From: Anaerolineae bacterium
GTDB taxonomy: Bacteria > Chloroflexota > Anaerolineae > Aggregatilineales > Phototrophicaceae
DNA length: 64,000 bases
Direction: 5' to 3'
NCBI GenBank assembly: GCA_022824365.1
Contig: JAJEAA010000028.1
Span: 186,001-250,000 of the forward strand
The position numbers were made by a program, and so were the translations under genes. How positions within the stretch are numbered: the stretch's first letter is position 1; the number at the start of each line of letters is the position of its first letter. The notes below the pieces were generated by a model that worked only from the letters and a program-made list of their open reading frames with translations, was not told the DNA's origin and searched no databases. Shown piece by piece: positions 35,297 to 45,404 of this stretch.

Positions 35297-36259
35297 TCAG
35301 GTCGGCAATTGCAACCAGTAAATCTCCGGGCGGAAGCGGCTATGCAGGAAGAGGCGCAGGTCGTCTGACAGCGTGATCGCCAGCGGCGCCGGAATATCGG
35401 AGAATACAACCAATTCGACATCGCTATTGCTGCAACTGGACTCATGGCAAAGGGAAGGATTGATCCGGCCGACCACGCCACGGGTGCCGAGGGCGTAGGC
35501 AAAATACAGCTTTCCGTCACTGCCCAAAACCAAATTCGATGTGTTCTGTAATCCGCTTACCAGTGGTTTGACTTCAGTATATTCCGCGTCGCCATTGATT
35601 TCGAAGTACTCAATCCCTCGTCGCGCGCTGCCGCCATTGGCGAAATAAACTTTGCCCTCGCCGCGCGCGATGCCGGTTGGGGCGCGCAACTCGCTCTGGA
35701 CTTCTCGCTTCTCGCCGCTTTCCGATACTTCGATGATGCTATTCGTTCGTACATCCGTAATCAGATACCGAGTCTCATCCAACCTTGCGATGCCCCAGGG
35801 CGCTTCAACAGCCGTGGTGAATCGGGCCGGCGCCGAGCGTGATTGATCCACTTTCCAAACTGTGCTGTTGTCGGGGTCGGGCACCAGAATATCAAAGCCG
35901 GCGTCTGTGTCCTCGATGAGAAGCATATTGCCGTCGCGCGTGCCAAAGACGAAAGTGATCGTATCGCCGGTGCGGTCATCAATCTTGTAGATCGTCCAAT
36001 CCCCGTTACAGACCGTGTACAGGCTGTTATCGTGCCATACAAAGCCGTTAGGTCGCTGGACATTGCCAACCAGCAACTCCAGATCATCCTGCAAGAAGGG
36101 ATTCTTCAGTTCGATACTGGCAACAAAACCGGGCGATTCCTCGTCGGCAGCGTCTCCATTCGTTTCTGTCCCTGCCTCTTGACCATATACGGGCAGGTTT
36201 ACGCAAAGCGCGACCAGAGCGACTAGCAATTTTATGAGTATGCCGTTTCCGTCATACAA
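35297..36259 (-). CDS. Secreted beta-propeller protein (SMP-30/NHL-like)
   Basis: 320 residues. A signal peptide (hydrophobic 9-25, cut near VYG) leads into six or more four-strand repeats such as RPNGFVWHDNSLYTVCNGDWTIYKID, APWGIARLDETRYLITDV and APTGIARGEGKVYFANGG. This is the pattern of gluconolactonase/SMP-30 or NHL propellers. Metal-site residues of true lactonases cannot be confirmed by eye. The start is a TTG with AAGGTG eight bases upstream; no in-frame ATG is available nearby. Two cysteines (LCHESSC) may form a surface disulfide. The 214 bases upstream (36260-36473) hold no gene. Confidence 0.75.
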   Translation of the reverse strand: MYDGNGILIKLLVALVALCVNLPVYGQEAGTETNGDAADEESPGFVASIELKNPFLQDDLELLVGNVQRPNGFVWHDNSLYTVCNGDWTIYKIDDRTGDTITFVFGTRDGNMLLIEDTDAGFDILVPDPDNSTVWKVDQSRSAPARFTTAVEAPWGIARLDETRYLITDVRTNSIIEVSESGEKREVQSELRAPTGIARGEGKVYFANGGSARRGIEYFEINGDAEYTEVKPLVSGLQNTSNLVLGSDGKLYFAYALGTRGVVGRINPSLCHESSCSNSDVELVVFSDIPAPLAITLSDDLRLFLHSRFRPEIYWLQLPT

Positions 36260-36473
36260 TGGCGTTCACCTTGGCAAGCATGGGCGATGCGGAACATTCT
36301 ACATCACATGACTATATGCCACTAGCGCGAGACCGTCGGCACGAATCTGATGGTCAGGCATAGGCTAGCCTAAAGTATAATTGCCTGGTCGTCCGCTGTT
36401 TGTCGCTGCTCTCGACAAATGGCAGCGGCGATTGAAAATCCGACAAGCATGGACCTAAAGGACGCATAGACCA

Positions 36474-37526
36474 ATGACATCTAATTCGGCGCAATATGAA
36501 GCCGAGACGATTCCAGGTCTTGAATCCGTCGCGATTGACGAATTGTCCGATCTCTTTGGACCTGAGCTAAGTCTTGTCCGCCAGTCTCGCCCGGGCTTCT
36601 TGCGCTTCCGATTTTCTGGCGCGCAGGAAGCGCTTTCAACATCGCGCGCCGTCATCGCAGTTTATCGCGTTTACCACTTTGACATTCCCCGACCGAAAGC
36701 CCTGCTCGGGCATGAGCATTTCACAAGGCTGACGGCTATTCTGCGCCGTGCGTCAGCGAGCTGGAACAGCGCGCCCGAAACAATTGGGATAGGCGCCGCC
36801 GGGTCGCAGTCAAGCGTGCTGCGCCGCCTACTGCGGGAACTAGCCCAGGCGCTCGCTTTGCGCCCGGCTGATGACGGCAAGGGTGAACTGTATATGCGCC
36901 TGGCAAGACAGAGAGGCGGCTCCGGCTGGGAGATTCTTGTTCGCACGATCGGACAACCTCTGTCGAAGCGCCTATATCGAGTTGCCGATGTCCCCGGCGC
37001 CCTGAATGCGACCGTAGCCTACTCGATGACTCGTTGCGGGCCGCTGCTGGCCCCGGGCTGCGTTGTTAACCTGTGTAGCGGGTCATCGACCATTCTTATT
37101 GAGCACGGCATAACGCGGCCAAGCGATAACCTGATCGGCGTCGAATACAGCGCCGACATGATCGACTGTGGCATGCGAAACGCGCGCGCCGCCGGCAATG
37201 ATATCGTGATACGCCATGTTCAGGCCGATGCCAGACGGACGCCCTTGCCTGCGGGCGCGGTCGACTTAATATATGCGGACTTGCCATTCGGTCATCATAT
37301 TGGCTCTCACGCCGACAATCTCACGCTCTACCCGGCCATCCTGCAAGAAGCGCAGCGACTGGCGCGAGAGCATACAATCTTTGTCATCTTGACGCAGGAA
37401 GTGAAACTGATGAGACGCTGCCTCGCAAACTCCGCGTGGCGGATCCTCGATGAAAAAAGGATAAACCTGAGAGGACTTCATCCGCGGCTGTTTGTGCTCA
37501 AACAGAATTCAGCTACGATAGTGTAG
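36474..37526 (+). CDS. THUMP-domain RNA methyltransferase (Trm14/RlmL-like)
   Basis: 350 residues. The N-terminal part (about 8-165, starting YEAETIPGLESVAIDELS) follows the ferredoxin-like plus THUMP layout of RNA-binding modules. The C-terminal Rossmann fold has the SAM loop VNLCSGSSTILIE, GVEYSADMID, and the catalytic DLPFG segment in place of NPPFG. The family N2-methylates guanosine in tRNA (position 6) or 23S rRNA; the choice is open. The SAM loop is diverged (usual D.fcGsGt). It is followed after 31 bases by the lipoprotein gene. Confidence 0.85.
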   Translation: MTSNSAQYEAETIPGLESVAIDELSDLFGPELSLVRQSRPGFLRFRFSGAQEALSTSRAVIAVYRVYHFDIPRPKALLGHEHFTRLTAILRRASASWNSAPETIGIGAAGSQSSVLRRLLRELAQALALRPADDGKGELYMRLARQRGGSGWEILVRTIGQPLSKRLYRVADVPGALNATVAYSMTRCGPLLAPGCVVNLCSGSSTILIEHGITRPSDNLIGVEYSADMIDCGMRNARAAGNDIVIRHVQADARRTPLPAGAVDLIYADLPFGHHIGSHADNLTLYPAILQEAQRLAREHTIFVILTQEVKLMRRCLANSAWRILDEKRINLRGLHPRLFVLKQNSATIV

Positions 37527-37557
37527 AGATTAAGCGCTAAAATGATGACGGCTCTTT

Positions 37558-39153
37558 ATGTTGTATCGTTACTTGCTGCCACTACTGCTGCTTCTGCCTT
37601 TGGCGAGTTGCCGCCCCACGAGCGCTGCGCAGTCACTTGATGTCCGTATCGCGGTTGACGGCGGCGAGCAACTCTATAGCGTTAGGAGTTCGTTGACAGT
37701 AGATCAATTGCTTGCTAGCGCCCAGATCGAGATGGGTCCATTGGACCGAATCAGTCACCCAGTGGTCGCGCAGGTCGCTGACGGAATGTTGATCACGATT
37801 CGGCGCGTACGCGAAGAGGAAATCTGTGATCGCCATAATATTCTCTATGAGAGGCGTGTATTGCCGAAAGAAGGTCTACCCTCCGGCGACAGACAGTTGG
37901 GGCAAGTTGGCGCTGTCGGGATTGAGGAAGCATGCTTTCGCGTCGTTTTTGAGGACGACAAAGAAGTCAGGCGCGCCATCATCACCGAGCCGGTGATTGT
38001 AAAAGCTCCAATTGCCGAGATCATCTATACCGGGCCGGAACAATCCGTGACGCCTATAGCCATCGCCGGACGTCTCAGCTATATCAATCACGGAGATGCT
38101 TGGACCGTAAAAGGCAACACGATCAACAAGCAGCCGCTTACGTCGGACCAGAAACTTGATTCTCTGGTATTTCACCAAAACGAAGCCGGCGCGACACTGG
38201 TCTTCACGAGCGAAACGGACCCAACCGATGACTTCTTCAATGAACTCTGGTTCATCGCCACTGCTGGAGGCGCCGAAGCGCAACGGCTGACGCCGAGCGA
38301 TGTCCTCTACGCTGAATGGCGACCGCGATCCAGCAATACGCTTGCCTACTCCACCGGCGAGCGCAGCGCTGGCACAGCCGGTTGGAAGGCGCTGAACAAT
38401 CTATGGCTGATGAATATCGACCTGGAAAGCGGGCGTACCCTCACAATTGAAGAAGCGCTGCCGGAATCAAACGGCGGATTCTATGGCTGGTGGGGCACCA
38501 ATTTTGCCTGGTCGCCTTTGGGTGATCGGATGGCTTGGGTACGCCCGGATGGCTTCGGCCTGGTTGACTTCGCGCGGCGGCGTCCAATTACCTTGGCCGA
38601 TTACGCCATCGTCCACAGCTCGAGCACTTGGGTCTGGCTGTCGTCCCTGTCTTGGTCCTTCGATAGCAAATTGCTGGCCTCAACTATTCATGGATTGCCT
38701 GTGGGCAATGAACCGGCGGAGACAAGCCCTATTTTCCACGTGGCGGTGACGAGCGCCGATGGACTGTATTCCGTGCCGCTCAGCACTGAAGCCGGTATGT
38801 GGTCGGCGCCTTCCTTCTCGCCGGCGCTCAATACAAATGGCAGCGAGCAGAGCGCTGGCTATATCGCCTGGCTGCAAACGCGCGAGCCTCATAACAGCAT
38901 GAACGGCGAATACGACCTGATGATCGCGGACCGCGATGGCAGCAACCAGCGCTCCCTTTTCCCTCCACCCGGCGAGGCGGGGATTCGCAAACGCGACTAC
39001 GGCCTGGCGCCGGTGGATTTCGCCTGGAGTCCGGATGCTCGCCATATCGCCGTTACATATCGCGGTGATATATGGCTGGTCGATAGCCAGTCCGGTGAGG
39101 CAACACAACTCACGTTTGATGGCGGCTCGTCCAATCCAATCTGGACTCGCTGA
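37558..39153 (+). CDS. Lipoprotein with DUF348/G5-like N-terminus and TolB-type beta-propeller
   Basis: 531 residues. Lipobox LASC with Cys 19. Residues 28-80 form a ubiquitin-like DUF348 repeat (VDGGEQLYSVRSSLTVDQLLASAQIEMGPLD), followed by a G5-like stretch to about 165. The remainder is a WD40/TolB propeller with repeated SP.G..(L/I)AW.. blades (FAWSPLGDRMAWV, SWSFDSKLLAS, FAWSPDARHIAV). DUF348 and G5 modules often accompany wall-acting proteins. Its stop overlaps the next ATG by one base (TGATG), placing it first in the glycan cluster with the hydrolase-ligase fusion. Confidence 0.85.
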   Translation: MLYRYLLPLLLLLPLASCRPTSAAQSLDVRIAVDGGEQLYSVRSSLTVDQLLASAQIEMGPLDRISHPVVAQVADGMLITIRRVREEEICDRHNILYERRVLPKEGLPSGDRQLGQVGAVGIEEACFRVVFEDDKEVRRAIITEPVIVKAPIAEIIYTGPEQSVTPIAIAGRLSYINHGDAWTVKGNTINKQPLTSDQKLDSLVFHQNEAGATLVFTSETDPTDDFFNELWFIATAGGAEAQRLTPSDVLYAEWRPRSSNTLAYSTGERSAGTAGWKALNNLWLMNIDLESGRTLTIEEALPESNGGFYGWWGTNFAWSPLGDRMAWVRPDGFGLVDFARRRPITLADYAIVHSSSTWVWLSSLSWSFDSKLLASTIHGLPVGNEPAETSPIFHVAVTSADGLYSVPLSTEAGMWSAPSFSPALNTNGSEQSAGYIAWLQTREPHNSMNGEYDLMIADRDGSNQRSLFPPPGEAGIRKRDYGLAPVDFAWSPDARHIAVTYRGDIWLVDSQSGEATQLTFDGGSSNPIWTR

Positions 39154-42100
39154 TGCGTAAACTGCTCGTTCTGGTAATAAGTATGGTATTGGTCGCCGGT
39201 AGCCTCATTGCGACGCTCGGCACGCAGGAGCTACGCGATTTCGAGTTGCGCGGCTATGTCGACCCCACCAAAGAGCAGAACATCCCATTTACCGAGCCGC
39301 GCCTGGGCGTGAATGTCGAATTGCTGCCGTACGATGATACAGAGCTGCGGCGCCAATTGGGCCTTATCAGCAAATCCGGCTTTCGTTGGATCAGGCAATT
39401 TGCCTACTGGGACGAAATCGAAACCCGGCCCGGTCTTTTCGATTGGACGAGTTGGGACATTCTGGCAGCCGCGCTTGAAGACTACCCGCGCCTCGAAATG
39501 GTCGCTGTCCTTATGAATTCCCCACAATGGGCGCGTGAAACTCGCGGGCAGGAAACACTGAGCAAAACTGCCCCGCCTCGCGATGTTGTCACATTCAGCG
39601 CATTCGCCAGCGCGTTTGCGTCGCGCTACGGCACTGCCATCGACTACTATCAGATCTGGGACGAACCCAATTTGTCAGATGCTTGGGGGTCTATGGATCC
39701 GCGGCCGGCGGAATATGTATCGCTCTTGGCGGCGGCGCGCGATGCCATCCGCCTGGCCGATTCGTCAGCGACAATAGTGGCCGCGGGCTTAGCGCCCACC
39801 ACCGAGACAGGCGGCCGTAACATGAGCGACATTCGCTACCTCGAAGCGATGTACGCCTTGGGCGCCGGCCCCATGATGGATGTGGTCGCTGCCAAGCCCT
39901 ACGGCTTCTCAACATCCCCGCTTGACCGCCGCGTGGACGAGCGCATCTTGAATTTCTCGCGCATTGTCGCGCTCCGTGAAGTGATGCAGCGGCACGGTGA
40001 CGCCACTAAAGGCCTTTGGGCGAGCAACTACGGCTGGAATTCGCTGCCAGTGGACTGGCAGGGAGACCCATCAATCTGGGGTGCTGTGTCTGAGAGCGAG
40101 CGAACGCAATACACCTTAAACGCCCTCGATCGCGCGCACCGTGAATGGCCCTGGCTCGGCGCGATGTTCTTGCATCATTGGCAGCCGGCAGCCGACCCCG
40201 GCGACGCGCAATGGGGCTTCTCGCTCTTACAGCAAAACGGCGAGCCCTCGTCCTTGTTGCTCGCTTTGCAAGCTTATCCACTTCCCGAATTGGCACAGAA
40301 CGGCCTGTACCATGCCCTCAACGAAAATGCTCGTTACAGCGGTATCTGGCAATTTGGCGAGCTTGGCGCCGATATTGGCCGGCTTGAGCCCAGTGATAGT
40401 CAACTCGACTTTGATTTCTATGGCGTCGATCTTGCCATGCTCCTGCGCGAAGATGATTATGTCGCCTTTCTTTATCCCACGGTCGATGGACAACCTGCTA
40501 ATGCAGTTCAGACCGATTCCAGCGGGAACGCTTACATCTTCCTGCGCAGCGATTCTCGGGGAGCGGAAACAAACCTCGTTCCTGTGGCTGCCAATCTTCC
40601 GCTCGCGAAACACACACTTCACGCGGTCGCGGAGCGCGGTTGGGACCGCTGGGCGATAGCAGGCTATGCCGTCAGCTCGGGCGATCTCAGCCTATCCTAT
40701 GACCGGCAGATCACGCTCGGCCTTATTGCCACTTGTCTGTCGCTGCTTCTCTTCGCCCACTCAGCCGTGACAGCGCCCTGGCGCGCCTGGCTGCCGTCTC
40801 TAGGCTTCCTGGCAACAGGCATCAGCGCCACACTGCATCTCGTCATGACCGCCATCACCTCCATCTTTATGATGCTGGCGATGCTATGGACCTGGGATTC
40901 CCCTCGCGCTTCGCTGCTTTTGCGCGACGAAGTCAATATTTTGCTGGCGCTCCTTAGCGGCGGTTTGCTCTATCTCTCTCCCAGTCTGCTTATCTCGATC
41001 TTGCTAGCATTTGGCATGTTTGTGCTGATTTACCATCGACTTGAAACCGGACTAATTCTGACCTTGCTCTGGGCGCCATTTTTCTTATATCCGGTGGAGT
41101 TATATACCTATGCCATACCTATGGTCGAGGTGATGATTCTGATTACCGCCGCCGCAGGATTTCTGCGATTCACAATCGCTCTGGGCCGGCAACTGCAGAT
41201 GAGCAACGCCGCCTTCCCGCTGGTTCATCCGCGCCTGCGGTCGTCACTCCATCCAATCGATGCGGCTGTAGCTGCCATCGGCTTGTTGGGGCTTGTCTCG
41301 TTATTGTGGGCGCAACATCCCGAGACGGCGCGGACAGAGTTGCGCACCCTGATTTTTGAGCCGCTGCTGTTCTATCTTTTGCTGCGCGCGTCCCGCCCGA
41401 GCAAACAGACATTAACCCGACTCTTTGCCGCCTTGGTCGTAGCTGGTGTCCTGGTGGCGCTTATTGGCTTGTTCATGTACTTCAGGGTAGAAGGCAGCTT
41501 CTTCTCCGCCGTCTATGGCTTCCGTCGTCTGGATAGTGTTTACGGTTCAGCCAATAATGCCGGGTTGCTCTTCGGACGCGCAGTCCCAATCGCCTTGGCT
41601 TTCTTGCTCGTCGGTCTCGACAGGCGCCTTCGCTTGCTAGCCGGGCTGGCATTGCTTTGCATGCTTCCCGCGCTTGCGCTCACGCTGAGCTCGGGCGCAA
41701 TACTCATTGGCGCGCCAGCCGGCGTGATTGCTGTTTTTCTGGCTGCATATCGCCGCCGCGCCCTGGCGCCCATACTTGCTGCCGGAGCGCTAGCCATCGG
41801 ATCTTTCGCTTTATTGACGCGTCTTTCCGATCGCTTGGCTAACCTGCTGGACTTTAGCAGCGGGACGACCTTTGTACGGCTTCGCTTGTGGGATAGCGCT
41901 GTTGCGATGTTGCTCGATCATCCGATCACCGGCATCGGACTGGATCAGTTTCTATATCAGTTCGGCGGCACATACCTCAAGCCGGACGCGATCTGGGATC
42001 CTGATCTGTCTCACCCGCATAACTTTGTCCTGGACTTCTGGATTCGGCTCGGTCTGTTGGGCATGATTGCCTTCTTTGTCATTCAGCTTCTTTTCTGGCG

Positions 42101-42302
42101 CATCGTCTTCCGGCTCTTGCCGCGTTTCCGAAACGGCGATCCCTTATGCTTCGCCATGACGCTGGGACTCGCCGGCAGCATGGCTGCTCTGCTCGGGCAT
42201 GGACTGATCGACAATAGCGTCTTTGTCATCGACCTCGCTTTTATCTTTATGTTCCAACTGGCTGCCTCCGCGCGCCTGTCGGAATTGGCGGAGGCGCCAT
42301 AG
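39153..42302 (+). CDS. Fusion of a glycoside-hydrolase-fold (clan A-like) domain with an O-antigen-ligase-like membrane domain
   Basis: 1049 residues. A signal/anchor helix is followed by an outside TIM-barrel-like domain (about 45-400): GFRWIRQFAYWDEIE, YYQIWDEPNLSDAW where the acid/base glutamate is expected, and GLWASNYGWNSLP where the nucleophile motif WxxExGW belongs. The second glutamate is Asn, so normal hydrolysis is unlikely. A beta domain follows (400-510). The last 530 residues have about 14 membrane helices and a Wzy/WaaL core (FVRLRLWDSAVAMLLDHPITGIGLDQFLYQF, DLSHPHNFVLDFWIRLG). The fold may hold or recognise the glycan being joined (inference). Confidence 0.85.
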   Translation: MRKLLVLVISMVLVAGSLIATLGTQELRDFELRGYVDPTKEQNIPFTEPRLGVNVELLPYDDTELRRQLGLISKSGFRWIRQFAYWDEIETRPGLFDWTSWDILAAALEDYPRLEMVAVLMNSPQWARETRGQETLSKTAPPRDVVTFSAFASAFASRYGTAIDYYQIWDEPNLSDAWGSMDPRPAEYVSLLAAARDAIRLADSSATIVAAGLAPTTETGGRNMSDIRYLEAMYALGAGPMMDVVAAKPYGFSTSPLDRRVDERILNFSRIVALREVMQRHGDATKGLWASNYGWNSLPVDWQGDPSIWGAVSESERTQYTLNALDRAHREWPWLGAMFLHHWQPAADPGDAQWGFSLLQQNGEPSSLLLALQAYPLPELAQNGLYHALNENARYSGIWQFGELGADIGRLEPSDSQLDFDFYGVDLAMLLREDDYVAFLYPTVDGQPANAVQTDSSGNAYIFLRSDSRGAETNLVPVAANLPLAKHTLHAVAERGWDRWAIAGYAVSSGDLSLSYDRQITLGLIATCLSLLLFAHSAVTAPWRAWLPSLGFLATGISATLHLVMTAITSIFMMLAMLWTWDSPRASLLLRDEVNILLALLSGGLLYLSPSLLISILLAFGMFVLIYHRLETGLILTLLWAPFFLYPVELYTYAIPMVEVMILITAAAGFLRFTIALGRQLQMSNAAFPLVHPRLRSSLHPIDAAVAAIGLLGLVSLLWAQHPETARTELRTLIFEPLLFYLLLRASRPSKQTLTRLFAALVVAGVLVALIGLFMYFRVEGSFFSAVYGFRRLDSVYGSANNAGLLFGRAVPIALAFLLVGLDRRLRLLAGLALLCMLPALALTLSSGAILIGAPAGVIAVFLAAYRRRALAPILAAGALAIGSFALLTRLSDRLANLLDFSSGTTFVRLRLWDSAVAMLLDHPITGIGLDQFLYQFGGTYLKPDAIWDPDLSHPHNFVLDFWIRLGLLGMIAFFVIQLLFWRIVFRLLPRFRNGDPLCFAMTLGLAGSMAALLGHGLIDNSVFVIDLAFIFMFQLAASARLSELAEAP

Positions 42303-42385
42303 CCGCGCCCGGCAAGCTAAACATATATGCGACGGCCTAGCTGTGGTAAACTCTCTGCATTGTTGGCGAGTGAAAGCGGTCTAGA

Positions 42386-43333
42386 TTGCGAATCTTAATC
42401 ACCGGTGGCGCCGGTTTCATCGGCTCACACTTATGTGATCGATTTCTTCAAGAGGGACATCGCGTGGTAGCGATGGACAACCTCATTACTGGCTCTCAAG
42501 ACAACATCGCGCATCTGGCCGGCAACCCCGACTTTGAATTCATTTATCACGATGTCAGTAACTTCATCCACGTCGCGGGACCGGTTGACGCCGTTCTGCA
42601 CTTCGCCTCCCCTGCTAGTCCGATAGATTATCTCAAGTATCCAATTCAAACCTTGAAGGTCGGCGCGCTGGGGACGCATAACGCGCTTGGCCTGGCGCGA
42701 TCAAAGGCGGCGCGCTTTCTGCTCGCTTCAACTTCCGAGGTCTATGGCGACCCGCTCGTGCATCCGCAGCGGGAAACCTACGCCGGCAATGTCGATCCGG
42801 TCGGTCCCCGCGGCGTCTATGACGAGGCGAAACGTTACGCGGAGGCGCTGGTGATGGCCTATCATCGGCAGCATGGTATGGAAACCCGTATCGTGCGCAT
42901 CTTTAACACTTACGGGCCCAGAATGCGCCTAGACGATGGACGGGTTGTGCCGAATTTCATTGGCCAAGCAATACGCGGCGAACCACTGACAATCTATGGC
43001 GATGGCTCACAGACACGCTGCTTTCAATATATTGACGACTTGATCGAAGGCGTCGTTCGCCTTCTGCAAAGCGAGTATGTCGATCCGGTAAATATCGGCA
43101 CAACGCGTGAAATCAGCGTGCTTGAATTTGCGCGGATTGTCAACACGGTAGCGGCCAATGACGCCGGCGCGGTCTACGCCGATGGTTCACGAATTGAGGG
43201 CGATCCTCAGATCCGAAAGCCGAATACTGCGCTCGCCAGGCGAGTGCTCAACTGGCAGCCGCAAATCGAGCTTGAAGAAGGGCTTGATCGCACCATTCGC
43301 TACTTTCGCGCGACGTTGAGCCAACCCGCCTAA
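42386..43333 (+). CDS. NAD-dependent sugar-nucleotide enzyme, UDP-glucuronate decarboxylase-like
   Basis: 315 residues. Converts UDP-glucuronate to UDP-xylose in the closest family. NAD loop [14 protein letters not shown], then [43 protein letters not shown], and catalytic YDEAK. The [10 protein letters not shown] and [18 protein letters not shown] segments match UXS closely. dTDP-glucose dehydratase or UDP-galactose epimerase is less likely. The only fitting start is TTG at 42386, with a weak ribosome-binding site. The adjoining ligases and glycosyltransferase suggest the sugar is used in the surface glycan. Confidence 0.88.
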   Translation: MRILITGGAGFIGSHLCDRFLQEGHRVVAMDNLITGSQDNIAHLAGNPDFEFIYHDVSNFIHVAGPVDAVLHFASPASPIDYLKYPIQTLKVGALGTHNALGLARSKAARFLLASTSEVYGDPLVHPQRETYAGNVDPVGPRGVYDEAKRYAEALVMAYHRQHGMETRIVRIFNTYGPRMRLDDGRVVPNFIGQAIRGEPLTIYGDGSQTRCFQYIDDLIEGVVRLLQSEYVDPVNIGTTREISVLEFARIVNTVAANDAGAVYADGSRIEGDPQIRKPNTALARRVLNWQPQIELEEGLDRTIRYFRATLSQPA

Positions 43334-43334
43334 C

Positions 43335-44795
43335 ATGATCGGAATCTCCAGTCGCATACCGTTTATTCTTCTCTTGGTCGCTTTGGCAATTGCTGCCGTC
43401 GCAGCGACCGCGGTCATATCTCCGCTGTTGATACTTCTCATCGCTTTGGCATTCGTCTGCGCGTCGCTCGCGCCGGCGACGCCGCTGGTCATGCTGGTCG
43501 TAGTTTTGATCTTGGCGCCGTTGCGCGCTCTGATTGCGACCGAATCGGGCCTGCGCCTTCCGCTCGATATCGGGCAGCTTCTGCTCTTGCTGTATTTTGG
43601 CATTTGGCTCGCCGACCGGATTCGCTCCCGCTTACCGGTACTTGTGATTCTGCCCAGCCTTCTTTTGGTCGCCACGATCGGCTTGACCGCGCTCTTCGCC
43701 ATTGGCGCCTGGCATAGCGCCTCACTATCACACTGGCTGAGAGAATGGCTCAAGTGGCTGGTGATCGCGCTTATCATCTGGAATCTTTCGCTGCTCGATA
43801 CGGAAAAGTGGCGCTGGCTAATTTTAATGATTCTGCTAAGCGCGACGGCTAACGCCATCGTTGGCCTGTACATTTTCTTTGGCGGAAGCGGCGCCGACCA
43901 TCTCCTGATCCTAGGCCGCTTTTACCGCGCCTTCGGCACCTTCGGCCAACCAAATCCCTTCGGTGGATTTATGGGTATCGCCCTACCGATAGGTTTGATG
44001 ACCGCCGGTAGTCAGCTACCGCCGATCGTCAAGGGCTGGCGCGCCAAGGGGCGATTGCCTGGGATGCCGGCGTTAATCTTCGCTTGCAGCAGCCTGGCAA
44101 CCCTGTTGATCGCCGCTGCCTTGCTCGCCTCCTGGAGCCGAGGCGCCTGGCTGGGAACCGCGGTGGCTTGCTTGGCAATGTTGATTGCGCTGCCCCGGCG
44201 TCTCTTCCACGGCGTTGCATTGACGCTATGCCTCGCCTTAATCTTTTTCCTCGCCTGGTCAATTGGCCTCCTGCCAAGCTCGATAGTCAGCCGCCTGACC
44301 ACCACCGCCACGGAATTGGTCACGATATCAGACGTGCGCGGCGTCAATATTTACCCCTGGAACTACGCCGTGCTGGAGCGTCTGGCGCATTGGCAAGCAG
44401 CCGTCAACATGGCGACCGACGCGCCGCTGCTGGGCTTGGGTTTGGGAAGTTACGAAGTAGTCTATGACGGCTACCGCCTGATCTTTTGGGAAGCGCCGCT
44501 GGGTCATGCCCACAACCACTATCTCAATATGCTGGCGGAAACCGGCATCGTTGGTCTCGCCGCCTATCTCGGTTTCTGGCTCCTCGTCATCCGCTTGACA
44601 TGGTCGCTGCGGCGCCATCCCGATGCCTTTGCCCGCTTTACCGCGATCGGCTTGCTAGGCTGCTGGGTCTACATCGCCGTGCACAGCCTGTTCGACAATC
44701 TCTATGTCAACAACTTGTTTTTGCATATCGGTGTATTATTAAGTACGTTGGCCATATTGGAGCGTCAAATGACGCGCGCGTTGGAGTTGAAGTAG
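43335..44795 (+). CDS. O-antigen ligase/polymerase-like membrane protein
   Basis: 486 residues with about 12 membrane helices. The Wzy_C landmarks are RAFGTFGQPNPFGGFMGI, LASWSRGAWLGTAVA, the outside loop with LGLGLGSYEVVYDGYR, and HAHNHYLNMLAETGIVGLAAYL. These are shared by WaaL ligases and Wzy polymerases, which act on lipid-linked sugars at the outer face; ligase and polymerase cannot be told apart by sequence. It starts one base after the sugar-nucleotide gene stop. It is the second protein of this type within 5 kb. Confidence 0.9.
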   Translation: MIGISSRIPFILLLVALAIAAVAATAVISPLLILLIALAFVCASLAPATPLVMLVVVLILAPLRALIATESGLRLPLDIGQLLLLLYFGIWLADRIRSRLPVLVILPSLLLVATIGLTALFAIGAWHSASLSHWLREWLKWLVIALIIWNLSLLDTEKWRWLILMILLSATANAIVGLYIFFGGSGADHLLILGRFYRAFGTFGQPNPFGGFMGIALPIGLMTAGSQLPPIVKGWRAKGRLPGMPALIFACSSLATLLIAAALLASWSRGAWLGTAVACLAMLIALPRRLFHGVALTLCLALIFFLAWSIGLLPSSIVSRLTTTATELVTISDVRGVNIYPWNYAVLERLAHWQAAVNMATDAPLLGLGLGSYEVVYDGYRLIFWEAPLGHAHNHYLNMLAETGIVGLAAYLGFWLLVIRLTWSLRRHPDAFARFTAIGLLGCWVYIAVHSLFDNLYVNNLFLHIGVLLSTLAILERQMTRALELK

Positions 44796-44797
44796 GC

Positions 44798-45403
44798 ATG
44801 TTTCAGTCCTTTGGCTCACGGGCTGGCGAAACAGGTAGACGTCATCACAAAGTGACGACGCCTTTCGACAGCATCATCTGGGCGCTGTCCCTGCGGCTGG
44901 GCGGTCGCCGAGCGCGGGAAGTCGAGCGCTTCATCAAATTTGCCTTCGTGGGCGTTCTCGGCTTCGCAATCGACGCGGGCGCCGTCCTCGTCTTGCAGAA
45001 TACAGTATTGCCACCGGTCAACGAACTGTCTGAGCCGCTGGCAAACAACGTGGCGCTAACGCAGACCATCGCCTTTGTGCTTGCAGTATGCAGCAATTTT
45101 GTCTGGAATCGTCTGTGGACTTATCCGGACTCGCGCTCGCAATCCGCCCAGCGACAGCTCACTCAATTTGCAATCGTCAGCCTTATCGGCTGGGTCATAC
45201 GCACGGTTTGGATTGGCATCAGCTATGAGCCGCTGGGCGAGTTCTCAACAGTAGTCCTCTCGAGCTTGAATGCCGGTTACGCCCCGGCTTTGCTGGATCA
45301 GCACAAGCTTGGCACGATGATCGCGCTTTTCTTCGGTGTCATCGTGGTGATGTTTTGGAACTTCCTTGCCAACCGCTACTGGACCTATAACGACGTCGAG
45401 TAA
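44798..45403 (+). CDS. GtrA-family membrane protein
   Basis: 201 residues from ATG 44798, two bases after the previous stop; a longer frame reaching back into the ligase gene is not credible. Four membrane helices in the GtrA arrangement (FIKFAFVGVLGFAIDAGAVLVL, VCSNFVWNRLWTYPDSR, IVSLIGWVIRTVWI, FWNFLANRYWTYNDVE). GtrA proteins help move or present lipid-linked sugars during glycan decoration. The FxWNRxWTY motif at two places is characteristic. The acidic end runs directly to the next gene. Confidence 0.9.
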   Translation: MFQSFGSRAGETGRRHHKVTTPFDSIIWALSLRLGGRRAREVERFIKFAFVGVLGFAIDAGAVLVLQNTVLPPVNELSEPLANNVALTQTIAFVLAVCSNFVWNRLWTYPDSRSQSAQRQLTQFAIVSLIGWVIRTVWIGISYEPLGEFSTVVLSSLNAGYAPALLDQHKLGTMIALFFGVIVVMFWNFLANRYWTYNDVE

Positions 45404-45404
45404 C

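Noticed and set aside
36376..36381. TATAAT upstream of the THUMP methyltransferase gene
   Set aside because: No -35 box and no extended -10 motif seen, so not listed as a promoter.
44486..45403. Long version of the GtrA frame starting inside the ligase gene
   Set aside because: The added residues are out of frame with the well-supported ligase; ATG 44798 directly after its stop gives a normal GtrA.
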